Under the pieces are notes generated by a model. That model was not told the origin of the DNA and made no database searches. It saw only the letters and a program-made list of their open reading frames with translations. Made by a program: the position numbers and the translations under genes. Shown piece after piece: positions 1 through 8,617 of a stretch of 64,000 nt of DNA. This stretch comes from Agrococcus sp. ARC_14 (lineage in GTDB: Bacteria > Actinomycetota > Actinomycetes > Actinomycetales > Microbacteriaceae): the NCBI RefSeq assembly GCF_022436485.1, contig NZ_JAKUDO010000003.1, positions 82,686 through 146,685 of the forward strand. Direction: 5' to 3'. Position 1 is the first letter of the stretch; the number at the start of each line of letters is the position of its first letter.

Positions 1-38
1 GGAGCTGGTGTGAGCTGCGCCCTTGGTCGTCGAGCAGA

Positions 39-1019
39 TCAGCGGGCGGTGGCGGACCGCCGCTTCGCCACCTCGTAGAGCGTGACGGATGCGGCGATGC
101 CGGCGTTCAGCGACTCCGTCAGCCCGTCGATGGGGATCGAGACGATCGCGTCGCAGGTCTCCGCCACCAGGCGCGAGATGCCCTTGCCCTCGCTGCCGAC
201 CACAACGACCAAGGGGCCATCAGCCAGCTCGAGCTCGTGCAGCGGCACGTCACCGTCGCCGTCGAGACCGATGATGAACATCCCCTCGCGCTTCAGCTCC
301 TTGAGCGTCGCGGTGAGGTTGGAGGCCATCGCCACCGGCACGCGTGCCGCGGCACCGGCAGAGGTCTTCCATGCGCTGGCCGTCACACCGACGGAGCGCC
401 GCTGCGGCACGATCACGCCCTGCGCGCCGAAGGCGGCTGCCGAGCGGATGATCGCACCCAGGTTGCGCGGGTCGGTGATGCCGTCGAGCGCGATGAACAG
501 CGGGTTCTGGCTGCGGCTGCGCACGGTCTCGAGCAGGTCGATCGGGTGCGCGTACTGGTACGGCGGCACCTTGAGCGCGACGCCCTGGTGCACGGAGTCG
601 TGCCCGGAGATGCGGTCGAGCTCTGGTCTCATGACCTCGAGCACCGGCACGCCGCGCTTGTTGGCGAGCGAGAGGATCTCCTTGACGCGGTCGTCCATCT
701 CGAGCCGCGCGGCGAGGATCAGCGAGGTCGCGGGGATCTTGGCCTTCAGCGCCTCGAGCACCGAGTTGCGGCCGGTCACCAGCTCGGAGTCGTCCTTCGC
801 CGATGAGGGCTTGCGGTGGCGCGGCGGCTCAGGCTTGCGGCCGCTCTTGCCCGCAGCGGCCTCGTAGCGCTCACGCGCTGCCTTCCGCTGACCGGCCGGG
901 TGCCAGGAGCGATCCTCGGCCTTCGGCGTCGGGCCCTTGCCCTCGAGCGCCCTCCGGCCGTTTCCGCCGGTGCCCTTCGTGGGGCCCTTCTTGCGCGGTG
1001 CGCGCTGCGGCTTGCTCAT
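39..1019 (-). CDS. rlmB: 23S rRNA 2'-O-ribose methyltransferase, RlmB/TrmH (SpoU) family
   Basis: This is a SpoU-family methyltransferase of 326 residues that would methylate a guanosine ribose in 23S rRNA using S-adenosylmethionine. Residues 1-80 are a basic, low-complexity extension. Residues 81-165 match the substrate-binding domain. The trefoil-knot domain carries [12 protein letters not shown] (183-194), [11 protein letters not shown] (273-282) and the C-terminal knot around [13 protein letters not shown]. The ATG at 1019 is preferred over one at 1031 because it overlaps the cysS stop as ATGA and has GGAG seven bases upstream. The cysS-rlmB order is common in Gram-positives. Whether the target is the RlmB site or another nucleotide cannot be decided here. 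Confidence 0.93.
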   Translation of the reverse strand: MSKPQRAPRKKGPTKGTGGNGRRALEGKGPTPKAEDRSWHPAGQRKAARERYEAAAGKSGRKPEPPRHRKPSSAKDDSELVTGRNSVLEALKAKIPATSLILAARLEMDDRVKEILSLANKRGVPVLEVMRPELDRISGHDSVHQGVALKVPPYQYAHPIDLLETVRSRSQNPLFIALDGITDPRNLGAIIRSAAAFGAQGVIVPQRRSVGVTASAWKTSAGAAARVPVAMASNLTATLKELKREGMFIIGLDGDGDVPLHELELADGPLVVVVGSEGKGISRLVAETCDAIVSIPIDGLTESLNAGIAASVTLYEVAKRRSATAR

Positions 1020-2425
1020 GCGATGCTCCAAGTGGTGTCGTCTTTGCCGTCCTCGACGAGGATCCCGGCTGCCGCGAGCGCGTCGCGGATACGGTCGGAG
1101 GCGGTGAAGTCCTTCACCGCGCGGGCCTCACGGCGCTCCGCCAGCAGCGTCTCGACGAGGCTGGCCAGGGCGCCGGACTCGGCCGACACTCCAGATTGCC
1201 ACACTGCGTGCTCTGGGTCGAGCCCCAGCACGCGCAGCATCGCCCGCACCTCGCTCGCGCGAGCCAGCGCGAGGGCCGCGTCGCCCGCGTCGAGGGCGGC
1301 GTTCGCGGCGCGCGCGCTCTCATGCAGCACCGCCACTGCCTGCGGGGTCGAGAGGTCGTCGTCCATGGCTGCGCCGAAGGCATCCGGCACCGCCGCGTCG
1401 GACAGCTCGCCAGCGCGGGCGGCGCGCTCGAGCATCGACTCGATGCGGCCGAACGCGGCCTCCGCCTCAGCGAGCGACCCGCCCTCGAGGCTGCCGTCGG
1501 CCGTGCGCAGGTCGATCGTGGATCGGTAGTGCGAGGCGACCAGGAAGTAGCGGGCGACGATCGGCCGCACCGCCTGCAGCAGGTCGATGGCGAAGATCGA
1601 GTTGCCGAGCGACTTCGACATCTTCTCGCCGTCGACGTTGACGAGCCCGTTGTGGCTCCAGACCTGCGCGAAGCCGAGGCCCGCGGCACTCGACTGCGCG
1701 AGCTCGTTCTCATGGTGCGGGAACCGCAGGTCGAGGCCGCCGCCGTGGATGTCGAAGGCGTCGCCGAGATAGGTGCGCGCCATCGCCGAGCACTCGATGT
1801 GCCAGCCGGGGCGCCCGCGACCCCAGGGCGACTCCCAGGAGGCCGACTCCGGCTCGTCGTCCTTGCGCGCCTTCCAGAGCGCGAAGTCGCGCGGGTCGCG
1901 CTTGCCGCGCAGATCGGCGTCGGCGGCCGTCTCCATGTTCTCGACCCGCTGCCGGGTGAGCTCGCCGTAGCGCTCCCACGAGCGCACGTCGAAGTAGACG
2001 TCGGCCGAGCCGTCGAGCGCAGGATAGGCGTGGCCGCGCTCGATGAGCAGCGCGATGAGCGCATGCATGGCGGGCACGGATGCGGTGGCGCGCGGCTCAT
2101 AGGTCGGCGCGAGCACGCCGACGGCGCGGTAGGCCGCTGTGAACTCGAGCTCGACGCGGTAGGCCAGCGCCCACCACGGCTCGTCGGTCGCGTTGACGAG
2201 CACCTTGTCATCGATGTCGGTGACGTTGCGCACGAAGGTGACGCGGTTGCCGCGGTGGGTCAGCCAGCGGCGCCAGACGTCGTAGACGACGGCGCTGCGC
2301 ACGTGGCCGACGTGCGGAGACGACTGCACGGTCGGCCCGCAGACGTACATCGAGACCTCACCGGCCTGGAGCGGCCGCAGGTCGACGACGGCCTGCTGCT
2401 TCGAGTCGTAGATGCGCACGGTCAC
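1016..2425 (-). CDS. cysS: cysteinyl-tRNA synthetase
   Basis: This is a class I aminoacyl-tRNA synthetase of 469 residues, normal for CysRS, that charges tRNA-Cys. The HIGH-type signature is HVGH at residues 38-41 in the usual CGPTVQ context, and KMSKS lies near residue 270. The zinc-site context with HPHHENE-type residues (seen as [10 protein letters not shown]) is present. The start is set at the GTG of TVRIYDSK, where family alignments usually begin; an ATG-equivalent upstream at 2452 would add nine residues with no clear ribosome site. A small palindrome (GTAGCC-AA-GGCTAC, 2427-2440) lies directly before the start, so a leaderless or hairpin-tuned start is possible. It is coupled to rlmB through a 4-bp overlap. 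Confidence 0.95.
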   Translation of the reverse strand: MTVRIYDSKQQAVVDLRPLQAGEVSMYVCGPTVQSSPHVGHVRSAVVYDVWRRWLTHRGNRVTFVRNVTDIDDKVLVNATDEPWWALAYRVELEFTAAYRAVGVLAPTYEPRATASVPAMHALIALLIERGHAYPALDGSADVYFDVRSWERYGELTRQRVENMETAADADLRGKRDPRDFALWKARKDDEPESASWESPWGRGRPGWHIECSAMARTYLGDAFDIHGGGLDLRFPHHENELAQSSAAGLGFAQVWSHNGLVNVDGEKMSKSLGNSIFAIDLLQAVRPIVARYFLVASHYRSTIDLRTADGSLEGGSLAEAEAAFGRIESMLERAARAGELSDAAVPDAFGAAMDDDLSTPQAVAVLHESARAANAALDAGDAALALARASEVRAMLRVLGLDPEHAVWQSGVSAESGALASLVETLLAERREARAVKDFTASDRIRDALAAAGILVEDGKDDTTWSIA

Positions 2426-2502
2426 GGTAGCCAAGGCTACTTGCCGCAGCACGGTGATCGAGTAGGCGCCGGAGGCGTCGTATCAAGATCGGTGGCGGTG
2501 TC

Positions 2503-2588
2503 GTCTCGATACGCCCCTGCGGGGCTACTCGACGACCGGGGTGAGCCGCGGGCCACCGGGGTGAGCCGCGGGGCTACTCGGCGACCGG
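2503..2588. repeat. REP-like intergenic repeat between cysS and ispDF
   Basis: The stretch holds an imperfect palindrome starting GTCTCGATACGCC and ending GGCTACTCGACGACCGG, followed by two direct copies of CCGGGGTGAGCCGCGGG and a second GGCTACTCGGCGACCGG arm. The last arm runs into ispDF and supplies its stop codon. It resembles the GTCTCGTGACGCG/GCTCCTCGACC arms seen at 10.4, 17.5, 39.3 and 55.6 kb, so it is placed in the same family as a diverged member. Confidence 0.6.
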
Positions 2589-3749
2589 GGTGGGCCTGCG
2601 GCGGATCAGCGCGGTCGCGATCGCCTGCACGCCCTCGCCGCGGCCGATGGCGCCGAGGCCGTCGGTCGTCGTGCCGGAGACGCTGACGGGGGCACCGAGC
2701 ATCGCCGTCAGCACGGCCTGCGCCTCCTCGCGGCGCGTGCCGATGCGGGGGCGGACGCCCAGCACCTGCACCGAGACGTTCACCGGCGCCCAGCCGTGCT
2801 CGGCCAGCAGCGCGACGGCCGCGCGCACGAAGACCTCGCCGTGCGCGCCGGCGTGCTGCGGGTCGTCGACGCCGACGAGCCCGCCGATGTCGCCCAGGCC
2901 GGCTGCGCCCAGCAGCGCATCGACGATCGCGTGGCAGACGGCATCGCCGTCGGAGTGGCCGACGAGCCCGACGCCCTCCCACTCGATGCCTGCGAGCCGC
3001 AGCGGGCCCTCACCGCCGAAGCCGTGCACGTCGACGCCGATGCCGGTGCGGATGTCGGCGACTTCTCGCATGCCGGGCTCCTTCCGAGCGAGCAGCGACT
3101 CGGCGCGCTCCGCATCTGCGGGGGTGGTGATCTTGAAGGCGAGCTCGTCGCCGGCGACCGGCACGACCTGCTCGCCGACGGCCTGCACAAGCTGGGCGTC
3201 GTCGGTCGACGCGCCCCGGGCATCCCCCGCCGTCTCGTATGCCCGACGCAGGAGCGCCGCCTCGAATCCCTGTGGCGTCTGCATCGCCCGCAGCGCGGCC
3301 CGGTCGACGATCGCACCGAGGCCGGCTGCATCCGCCTCGCGGATGGTGTCGACCACCGGCAGCACCGGCACGACAGCACCGGCGCCGTCGCGGAGGGCGG
3401 CGATCACCCGCTCGACCAGCGCCGCGGGCGCGAGCGCCCGCGCGGCGTCGTGCACGAGCACCCACCGCGCATCGCCCGCGGCCGCCAGACCTGCTGCGAC
3501 CGAGTCGGCACGCGCCTCGCCGCCCGCGACCACGGTCGCGACGAGCCCGGCGCGCTCGGCGATCGCCGACGCATCCGCCTCGTGTCCCGCTGGCACCACG
3601 ATGACGAACGCGGCATCCACCGCCGCCAGGCCGCGCAGCGCGTGCTCGAGGATCGTGGCCCCCGCAATCTCGGCGAACGCCTTGGGCACGCCGCGGCCGA
3701 GCCGGGTGCCGCTGCCAGCGGCTACGACGATGAGGGCGGTGTCGGTCAC
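2574..3749 (-). CDS. ispDF: bifunctional IspD/IspF isoprenoid enzyme
   Basis: The 391-residue protein fuses two non-consecutive steps of the methylerythritol phosphate pathway. Residues 1 to about 225 are the cytidylyltransferase IspD, with AAGSGTRLGRGVPKAF near the N-terminus and a VLVHDAARAL segment. Residues from about 230 are the 2-C-methyl-D-erythritol 2,4-cyclodiphosphate synthase IspF, with GVDVHGF and GHSDGDAVCHAI metal-binding motifs. Fused IspDF is known in several bacterial groups. The stop codon lies in the REP-like repeat. The gene is downstream of carD on the same strand with an 87-bp gap that contains a hairpin, so it may be separately transcribed. Confidence 0.95.
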   Translation of the reverse strand: MTDTALIVVAAGSGTRLGRGVPKAFAEIAGATILEHALRGLAAVDAAFVIVVPAGHEADASAIAERAGLVATVVAGGEARADSVAAGLAAAGDARWVLVHDAARALAPAALVERVIAALRDGAGAVVPVLPVVDTIREADAAGLGAIVDRAALRAMQTPQGFEAALLRRAYETAGDARGASTDDAQLVQAVGEQVVPVAGDELAFKITTPADAERAESLLARKEPGMREVADIRTGIGVDVHGFGGEGPLRLAGIEWEGVGLVGHSDGDAVCHAIVDALLGAAGLGDIGGLVGVDDPQHAGAHGEVFVRAAVALLAEHGWAPVNVSVQVLGVRPRIGTRREEAQAVLTAMLGAPVSVSGTTTDGLGAIGRGEGVQAIATALIRRRPTPVAE

Positions 3750-3786
3750 GGTGTCAGCCTAGGCGGGCGCCCGCACGATGACAGAA

Positions 3787-3823
3787 GAGAGGCACCCGCC
3801 CTTGGGGTGCGGGTGCCCCTCTC
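3787..3823 (-). terminator. hairpin terminator after carD
   Basis: GAGAGG-CACCCGC pairs with GCGGGTG-CC..CTCTC across a short loop, with a small bulge. It lies just after the carD stop and before ispDF on the minus strand. There is no long U-tract, as is usual for GC-rich actinobacterial terminators. Confidence 0.6.
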
Positions 3824-3836
3824 GTCTGTGGTGCGA

Positions 3837-4325
3837 TCAGCTCGCGGGGGCGAGCGCCTCGTCGAGGCGCGCCGAGGCGGCATCCTCATCGGTCTTCTCA
3901 GCGAGCGCGAGCTCGGAGACCAGGATCTGGCGAGCCTTCGCCAGCATGCGCTTCTCGCCTGCCGAGAGGCCGCGATCCTGGTCGCGGCGCGAGAGGTCGC
4001 GCACGACCTCGCTCACCTTGATCACATCGCCGGAAGCGAGCTTCTCGACGTTCGCCTTGTAGCGGCGGGCCCAGTTCGTGGGCTCCTCGGTGAAGTCAGC
4101 GCGCAGCACCTCGAAGACCTTGTCGAGGCCCTCTTCGCCGATGACGTCGCGAACGCCCACCAGGTCGACGTTGGCAGCGGGCACCTCGATCGTGAGGCCG
4201 CCCTGCGCGACGTTGAGCTTGAGGTAGGTGGTGTCGACGCCCTTGATCTTGCGGACCTTGACCTCGGTGATCTTCGCGGCGCCGTGGTGGGGATAGACAA
4301 CCGTCTCTCCGACCTCAAAGTTCAT
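3837..4325 (-). CDS. carD: CarD family RNA polymerase-binding regulator
   Basis: This 162-residue protein matches CarD, which stabilises the open promoter complex and controls rRNA and housekeeping transcription. Residues 1-60 form the RNA-polymerase interaction domain (start [19 protein letters not shown], with [10 protein letters not shown] and [10 protein letters not shown]). The C-terminal part is helical, with [12 protein letters not shown] and [17 protein letters not shown] typical of the DNA-binding half. The ATG at 4325 has a weak GAGGAGC site upstream. An AT-rich -10 lies about 30 bp before the start. In actinobacteria carD commonly lies next to ispD/ispF, as here. Confidence 0.95.
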   Translation of the reverse strand: MNFEVGETVVYPHHGAAKITEVKVRKIKGVDTTYLKLNVAQGGLTIEVPAANVDLVGVRDVIGEEGLDKVFEVLRADFTEEPTNWARRYKANVEKLASGDVIKVSEVVRDLSRRDQDRGLSAGEKRMLAKARQILVSELALAEKTDEDAASARLDEALAPAS

Positions 4326-4355
4326 CGAATGCTCCTCGTCATAGCCAGAACCTTG

Positions 4356-4382
4356 ATTTTATCACAGCGTGTCGATCGCCAA
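4356..4382 (-). promoter_or_regulatory. candidate carD promoter
   Basis: TAAAAT (4361-4356, minus strand) is an unusually AT-rich -10 for this genome. A TTGGCG lies 15 bp upstream as a possible -35. The spacing is short, so only the -10 is persuasive. Confidence 0.4.
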
Positions 4383-4438
4383 CGCCTGGTCCGGAGTGGT
4401 TGAATCACGCCCTTCTTGCATAGGCTCGCCCGGTTTCC

Positions 4439-4514
4439 GACGCCCGAGACGGGCGTCGGCGCTGGGGTCGCGGCGGAGGCCCGCAAGGGCCTCCGCCCTG
4501 AGCTCCACCGCGCT
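4439..4514 (+). repeat. 76-bp hairpin repeat, left copy flanking a lipoprotein gene
   Basis: This 76-bp block is repeated in inverted orientation at 5039-5114 with 68 of 76 positions identical. It contains two hairpins: GACGCCCGAGACGGGCGTC and GCGGAGGCCCGCAAGGGCCTCCGC. Differences between copies include a paired G/C exchange that keeps the first stem intact. The block ends at a TAGAGT hexamer (4514-4519), a possible -10 for the following gene. Confidence 0.8.
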
Positions 4515-4578
4515 AGAGTGGTCTGCGACCGCGCCGGCCGCACCAGACGGCGCGCGTCACACCGTCGAAAGGGTCCCC

Positions 4579-5040
4579 GTGCAGCCTCGTCTCGCAGCCG
4601 CAGTTGTCGCAGCCGTCGTCGTCGTCTTCGCCGCGACCGGCTGCAATCTCATCACGCCGCAGGCGACGACGATCGACTACGACGCATCCGACGGCGTCTC
4701 CGGCACCACCGGCACGGTCGAGATCCACAACGCCATGCTGATCGGCGAGCCGGAGGGCGAGGCGCTGAACCTCTCCACCACGTTCACGAACCCGGGCGAG
4801 GCGACGTTCCTCGAGGTGCGCGTCGGCGACGCGGTCGAGCAGATCCGCATTCCGGCGGGCGTCACGACCTACGGCTTCCCCGAGCAGCAGCTCGTCTTCC
4901 CCGCCGCACCCGATCTGGTGTTCGGCTCGCTGCAGAACGTCTCCTTCCAGGCAGACGGCGCCCAGCCGACCGGCCTCGAGGTTCCCACGATCTCCACCGA
5001 GGTCGTCGGCTACGAGACGCTCGCACCCGCCGCCGAATAG
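4579..5040 (+). CDS. small lipoprotein of unknown function
   Basis: The GTG at 4579 with GAAAGGG upstream opens a 153-residue protein. It starts with a short charged segment, a hydrophobic alanine/valine run and a lipobox-like ending AATGC, so it is a predicted lipoprotein of the cell surface. The mature part has a beta-rich pattern with segments such as GTVEIHNAML and TFTNPGEATFLEVRV. It recalls the small copper-chaperone-like or DUF461-type lipoproteins, but copper-binding residues are not evident, so no function is assigned. The gene is bracketed by 76-bp inverted repeats, and its stop codon overlaps the right copy. It converges with the response regulator gene. Confidence 0.8.
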   Translation: MQPRLAAAVVAAVVVVFAATGCNLITPQATTIDYDASDGVSGTTGTVEIHNAMLIGEPEGEALNLSTTFTNPGEATFLEVRVGDAVEQIRIPAGVTTYGFPEQQLVFPAAPDLVFGSLQNVSFQADGAQPTGLEVPTISTEVVGYETLAPAAE

Positions 5041-5114
5041 CGCGCTGGAGCTGAGAGCGGAGGTCCTTTCGGGCCTCCGCCGCGACGCCAGCGCCGAGGC
5101 CCGTCTCGGGCCTC
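5039..5114 (-). repeat. 76-bp hairpin repeat, right copy
   Basis: This is the inverted partner of 4439-4514. It begins in the last bases of the lipoprotein stop codon and ends 27 bp from the response regulator stop. The stem GAGGCCCGAGACGGGCCTC differs from the left copy by a compensatory G-C swap. The second hairpin keeps pairing through a G-U wobble. In this position it could also act as a terminator between convergent genes. Confidence 0.8.
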
Positions 5115-5141
5115 GGGAGCAGCAACGGCCGCAGCGCCCGC

Positions 5142-5825
5142 TCAGCGCTCGAAGCGATACCCGAGCCCGCGAAGCGTCACCACGCGCGTGGGGTTCGAGG
5201 GGTCTTCCTCGATCTTCGCCCGCAGACGCTTGACGTGCACGTCGAGCGTCTTCGTGTCGCCGAAGTAGTCGCTCCCCCACACCCGGTCGATGAGCTGCCC
5301 GCGCGTGAGCACCCTGCCCGCGTTGCGCATCAGGTACTCGAGCAGCTCGAACTCGCGCAGCGGCATCGCGACCTCGTCGTTCGCGACGTGCACGGTGTGG
5401 CTGTCGGAGTCGAGCCGCACCCGGCCGATCTCGACCACCGAGTCGTCGTCCTCCTCCTCGTCGACCGCCCGGCGACGGAGGACGGCACGGATGCGCGCCA
5501 CGAGCTCACGGGTCGAGTAGGGCTTGGTCACGTAGTCGTCCGCGCCGAGCTCGAGGCCGACGATCGTGTCGACCTCGCTGTCCTTCGCGGTCACCATGAT
5601 GATCGGCACCGCCGAGCTCTGACGGATGTGACGGCAGACCTCGGTGCCGCTGCGACCGGGGAGCATGAGATCGAGCAGGATGAGGTCTGCGCCCTCCTGC
5701 TCGAACATCCGCACTGCGGCGTTGCCGTCCTCCGCGTGGGCGGTCTCGTAGCCCTCGAGCTCGAGCAGGTAGGCCAGCGGCTCGGCGAGCGCCGTCTCGT
5801 CCTCGACGATCAGGATGCGCGTCAT
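5142..5825 (-). CDS. regX3: OmpR-family response regulator, RegX3-like
   Basis: The 227-residue protein has a receiver domain (1-120) with acidic pocket EDE at 8-10, phosphoacceptor D52 in LLDLMLPG and K102 in the VTKPYS motif. The C-terminal winged helix (about 130-225) contains REFELLEYLMRNAG and DVHVKRLRAKIE. Its partner kinase overlaps by 4 bp upstream, and phoU lies divergently beyond the kinase. This order matches the senX3-regX3 system that senses phosphate through Pst/PhoU in actinobacteria. It is the likely regulator of the PHO boxes at 22.6 and 50.9 kb, an inference from family and motif. Confidence 0.9.
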   Translation of the reverse strand: MTRILIVEDETALAEPLAYLLELEGYETAHAEDGNAAVRMFEQEGADLILLDLMLPGRSGTEVCRHIRQSSAVPIIMVTAKDSEVDTIVGLELGADDYVTKPYSTRELVARIRAVLRRRAVDEEEDDDSVVEIGRVRLDSDSHTVHVANDEVAMPLREFELLEYLMRNAGRVLTRGQLIDRVWGSDYFGDTKTLDVHVKRLRAKIEEDPSNPTRVVTLRGLGYRFER

Positions 5826-6970
5826 GCAGTCTCCTTGCGAGCGGGTGCGGGTGCGACGGGAAGCCGCAGGGTGAAGGTCGAGCCCTGGCTGGGGCGGGAC
5901 CAGAGGGTGACCTCGCCGCCGTGGCTGACGGCGACGTGCTTCACGATACTGAGGCCGAGGCCCGTGCCGCCCGTCACGCGGCTGCGTGCGGGGTCGACCC
6001 GGTAGAAGCGCTCGAACACGCGCTCCTGGTCGTCGTCCGCGATGCCGACTCCCTTGTCGGTCACGGCGATCTCGACCACATCATCCACCACCCGGACGCC
6101 GATGCCGACGTGGGTCGCATCCGGGGAGTACTGGACGGCGTTCGAGATCAGGTTCTGCAGCGCCATGGTCACGAGCTCCTCGGAGCCCAGCAGCTCGACC
6201 TCTTCGAGCACGCGCGGGATGATGCGCATCCGCTTGGCCTCAGCGAGCACCCCGTTGCGGTCGACGGCGACGTCGATGACGCGCGAGACCTGGAAGCGCT
6301 CCGCATGCTCGAGCGGATCGTCGGCCTGGATGCGCGAGAGGTCGATGAGCTCCTTGGTCATGCGGCCCAGGCGGTCGGCCTCGACCTGCATGCGCTTCGA
6401 GAACGAGCGCACGCGAGCGGGGTCGTCGGCGCCGGCCTCGATCGCCTCCGCCAGGAGCGTGAGCGCGCCGATCGGAGTCTTGAGCTCGTGGCTGATGTTG
6501 GCCACGAAGTCGCGCCGCACGCCGGCGAGCCGCAGCTCCTCGGTGCGGTCGGCGGCGAGCACGAGCATGAAGCGGTTGCCGAGCGGGGCGACGCGCACGC
6601 GCAGCTGCATCTCGGTGCCGGCGCCGATGCGGCCGCGCCGGTAGGTGAAGTCGACCACCTCGGCCTCGCCAGTGCGCCACACGCGTCGGACCGCGTCCGA
6701 GATCTCCCTCGAGCGCAGCTCGCGGCCCTCGACGAGGTCGAGCGAGTCGGCGCCGGGCGAGGAGACGATCACCTGGTTGGAGCCGTCGAGCACGACGCCC
6801 GCGGACTCCAGCACATCGATCATGGCGGTGATGCCGTCGGGGATGGGCTCGCTCGCGATCGCCATCACCTGACGGCCTCGCTGGGCTGCCAGCCCGAGCA
6901 AGTGCACAGAGCCGGCTCCGAACGCGAACCCCAACAGGAGCGCGAGGAGCACGTACCAGGACGCATCCAC
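5822..6970 (-). CDS. senX3: sensor histidine kinase, SenX3-like
   Basis: The 382-residue membrane kinase starts at the GTG at 6970 (VDASWYVLLALLLGF). A single hydrophobic segment occupies about residues 4-22. It is followed by a PAS-like region, the HisKA segment with phosphoacceptor histidine in ANISHELKTPIGAL, the N box QNLISNAVQYSP and G boxes DKGVGIADD and GTGLGLSIVKH. This short architecture without a large extracellular sensor is typical of SenX3/PhoR kinases, which are controlled by PhoU and the Pst transporter. A longer upstream reading frame lacks a convincing start. It overlaps regX3 by 4 bp. Confidence 0.9.
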   Translation of the reverse strand: MDASWYVLLALLLGFAFGAGSVHLLGLAAQRGRQVMAIASEPIPDGITAMIDVLESAGVVLDGSNQVIVSSPGADSLDLVEGRELRSREISDAVRRVWRTGEAEVVDFTYRRGRIGAGTEMQLRVRVAPLGNRFMLVLAADRTEELRLAGVRRDFVANISHELKTPIGALTLLAEAIEAGADDPARVRSFSKRMQVEADRLGRMTKELIDLSRIQADDPLEHAERFQVSRVIDVAVDRNGVLAEAKRMRIIPRVLEEVELLGSEELVTMALQNLISNAVQYSPDATHVGIGVRVVDDVVEIAVTDKGVGIADDDQERVFERFYRVDPARSRVTGGTGLGLSIVKHVAVSHGGEVTLWSRPSQGSTFTLRLPVAPAPARKETA

Positions 6971-7006
6971 CCGACGATCGTATCCTTGTCCAGACCCGCC
7001 CCCGCG

Positions 7007-7024
7007 GTTCAGCCGTCGGACACC
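7007..7024 (+). promoter_or_regulatory. weak PHO-box-like site between senX3 and phoU
   Basis: GTTCAGC and GGACACC are separated by exactly 11 bp from start to start, matching the PHO-box layout with one and two mismatches to GTTCACC. The shared CTAGCGT at +48 seen at the two strong boxes is missing. It may be a weak autoregulatory site or chance. Confidence 0.3.
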
Positions 7025-7110
7025 CGCCGGTAACCTGGGCGCGGAAGACTCGGGGTTCGACCCGTGCCCGGCCCCGATGCAGTCTCGGGCAGACCACAAG
7101 GAGCAGCAGC

Positions 7111-7803
7111 ATGCGCGACGTATTCCAGCAGGAGCTCGCCGAGGTGCAGGAGCGCCTCGTCGACATCGCCAACCACGTGCTCGTCTCGATCGAGGCGGCA
7201 GTGCGCGCGTTCGGCGACTCCAACGTGCAGCTCGCAGAGCAGGTCATCGCTGCCGACCCTGTCATCGACGACAAGGCGGCTTCGCTCGACGAGCTCGCGA
7301 TCGACATCATCGCCCGCCAGTCGCCGGTCGCCAGAGACCTGCGCATCGTGGTCTCTGCCCTGCGCATCTCGGCATCGCTCGAGCGCATGGGCGACCTCGC
7401 GCGCCACATCGCGATGCTCGCGCGCTACCGCTTCCCGATGCAGGTCGTGCCGGAGTCGCTGCAGCCGACCTTCGCAGAGATGGGTGCGAGCGACATCGAG
7501 GTCGCGAGGCTGCTGCGCGACCTGCTCGAGACGCAGGACCTGACGATCGCCGATCGCATCGAAATCGCCGACGAGCACGTCGACAAGCTGCACCGCGATG
7601 TGTTCGCGCATGTGCTGGGCACGTCGTGGGAGGGCGCCGCGCACACGACGGTCGACGCGACGCTCGCCAGCCGCTACCACGAGCGATTCGCCGACCACGC
7701 GGTCGGCATCGCCAAGAAGGTCAAGTACCTCGCGACCGGCGACTGGGCCGGCGACGAGGAGCACCTGCCGAAGAACCCCGAGCCGGTGCAGCCGGCCGAG
7801 TAA
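7111..7803 (+). CDS. phoU: phosphate signalling protein PhoU
   Basis: This 230-residue all-helical protein matches PhoU, the cytoplasmic link between the Pst transporter and the phosphate sensor kinase. Two PhoU repeats are visible; conserved segments include ASSLERMGD-type text seen as ASLERMGDLARHIAM and the second repeat GAAHTTVDATLASRYHERFADHAVGIAKK. The ATG at 7111 follows an AAGGAGCAGCAGC ribosome site. It is transcribed away from senX3-regX3, and the pst operon lies 11 kb away, so the system is split over the window. A strong hairpin terminator follows the stop. Confidence 0.95.
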   Translation: MRDVFQQELAEVQERLVDIANHVLVSIEAAVRAFGDSNVQLAEQVIAADPVIDDKAASLDELAIDIIARQSPVARDLRIVVSALRISASLERMGDLARHIAMLARYRFPMQVVPESLQPTFAEMGASDIEVARLLRDLLETQDLTIADRIEIADEHVDKLHRDVFAHVLGTSWEGAAHTTVDATLASRYHERFADHAVGIAKKVKYLATGDWAGDEEHLPKNPEPVQPAE

Positions 7804-7812
7804 CGCCACGAA

Positions 7813-7848
7813 CGAGAACGGGCCCCACTGCTGTGGGGCCCGTTCTCG
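7813..7848. terminator. bidirectional terminator between phoU and gpmA
   Basis: A perfect 16-bp stem, CGAGAACGGGCCCCAC with its complement, closes a TGCT loop. It lies 10 bp after the phoU stop and 14 bp before the gpmA stop, so it serves both convergent genes. Confidence 0.9.
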
Positions 7849-7861
7849 CGTGCGGGTGGCT

Positions 7862-8608
7862 CTAGTGCTTGCCCTGGTTGGCGACCGCCGCAGCCCCCGC
7901 CGCAGCAGCCTCCGGGTCGAGGTACGCGCCGGGGCCGAGCGGCATGTTGTCCTCGCCCAGTGTGTAGACGAGCGGGATGCCGGTGGGGATGTTGAGCTCG
8001 GCGATGGCGTCGTCGGAGATGCCGTCGAGGTGCTTCACGAGCGCACGCAGCGAGTTGCCGTGCGCGGCGACGAGCACCGTCTTCCCGACCTCGAGATCCT
8101 TGGTGATCGTCGACTCCCAGTAGGGCAGGAAGCGCTCGATGACATCCTTCAGGCACTCCGTCGCCGGCACCTCGCCGTCGATGTCGGCGTAGCGCGGATC
8201 GGTGTCCTGCGCGTACTCGCTGCCGGGCTCGATGGGCGGCGGCGGCGTGTCGAAGGAACGACGCCAGAGCATGAACTGCTCCTCGCCGTGCTTCTCGAGC
8301 GTCTCGGCCTTGTTGAGGCCCTGCAGCGCGCCGTAGTGGCGCTCGTTCAGGCGCCAGTTGCGCGTGACGGGGATCCAGTCGCGACCCGCGGCGTCGAGCG
8401 CGATGTTCGCTGACTGGATCGCGCGGCTCAGCAGCGAGGTGTAGAGGACGTCGGGCAGCAGGTCGTGCTCGCGCAGCAGCTCGCCGGCGCGCTTCGCCTC
8501 CCCTTCACCCTTCTCGGTCAGCTTGACGTCGACCCAGCCGGTGAACTGGTTCGACTCGTTCCAGGTGGATTGGCCGTGGCGGAGCAGGATGAGGGTGCGC
8601 TCAGTCAT
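7862..8608 (-). CDS. gpmA: 2,3-bisphosphoglycerate-dependent phosphoglycerate mutase
   Basis: The 248-residue enzyme interconverts 3- and 2-phosphoglycerate in glycolysis. The catalytic motif [18 protein letters not shown] with the phosphohistidine lies at residues 7-24, and the second histidine is in [15 protein letters not shown] near residue 180. Length and motifs fit dPGM. The C-terminus is alanine-rich. A DUF3626 gene ends 9 bp upstream on the same strand, so the two may be cotranscribed. Confidence 0.97.
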   Translation of the reverse strand: MTERTLILLRHGQSTWNESNQFTGWVDVKLTEKGEGEAKRAGELLREHDLLPDVLYTSLLSRAIQSANIALDAAGRDWIPVTRNWRLNERHYGALQGLNKAETLEKHGEEQFMLWRRSFDTPPPPIEPGSEYAQDTDPRYADIDGEVPATECLKDVIERFLPYWESTITKDLEVGKTVLVAAHGNSLRALVKHLDGISDDAIAELNIPTGIPLVYTLGEDNMPLGPGAYLDPEAAAAGAAAVANQGKH

Positions 8609-8617
8609 GCCGCCAGC

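Noticed and set aside
5822..7099. Longer senX3 frame starting at 7099
   Set aside because: It would overlap the phoU promoter area and put 43 odd residues before the membrane segment.
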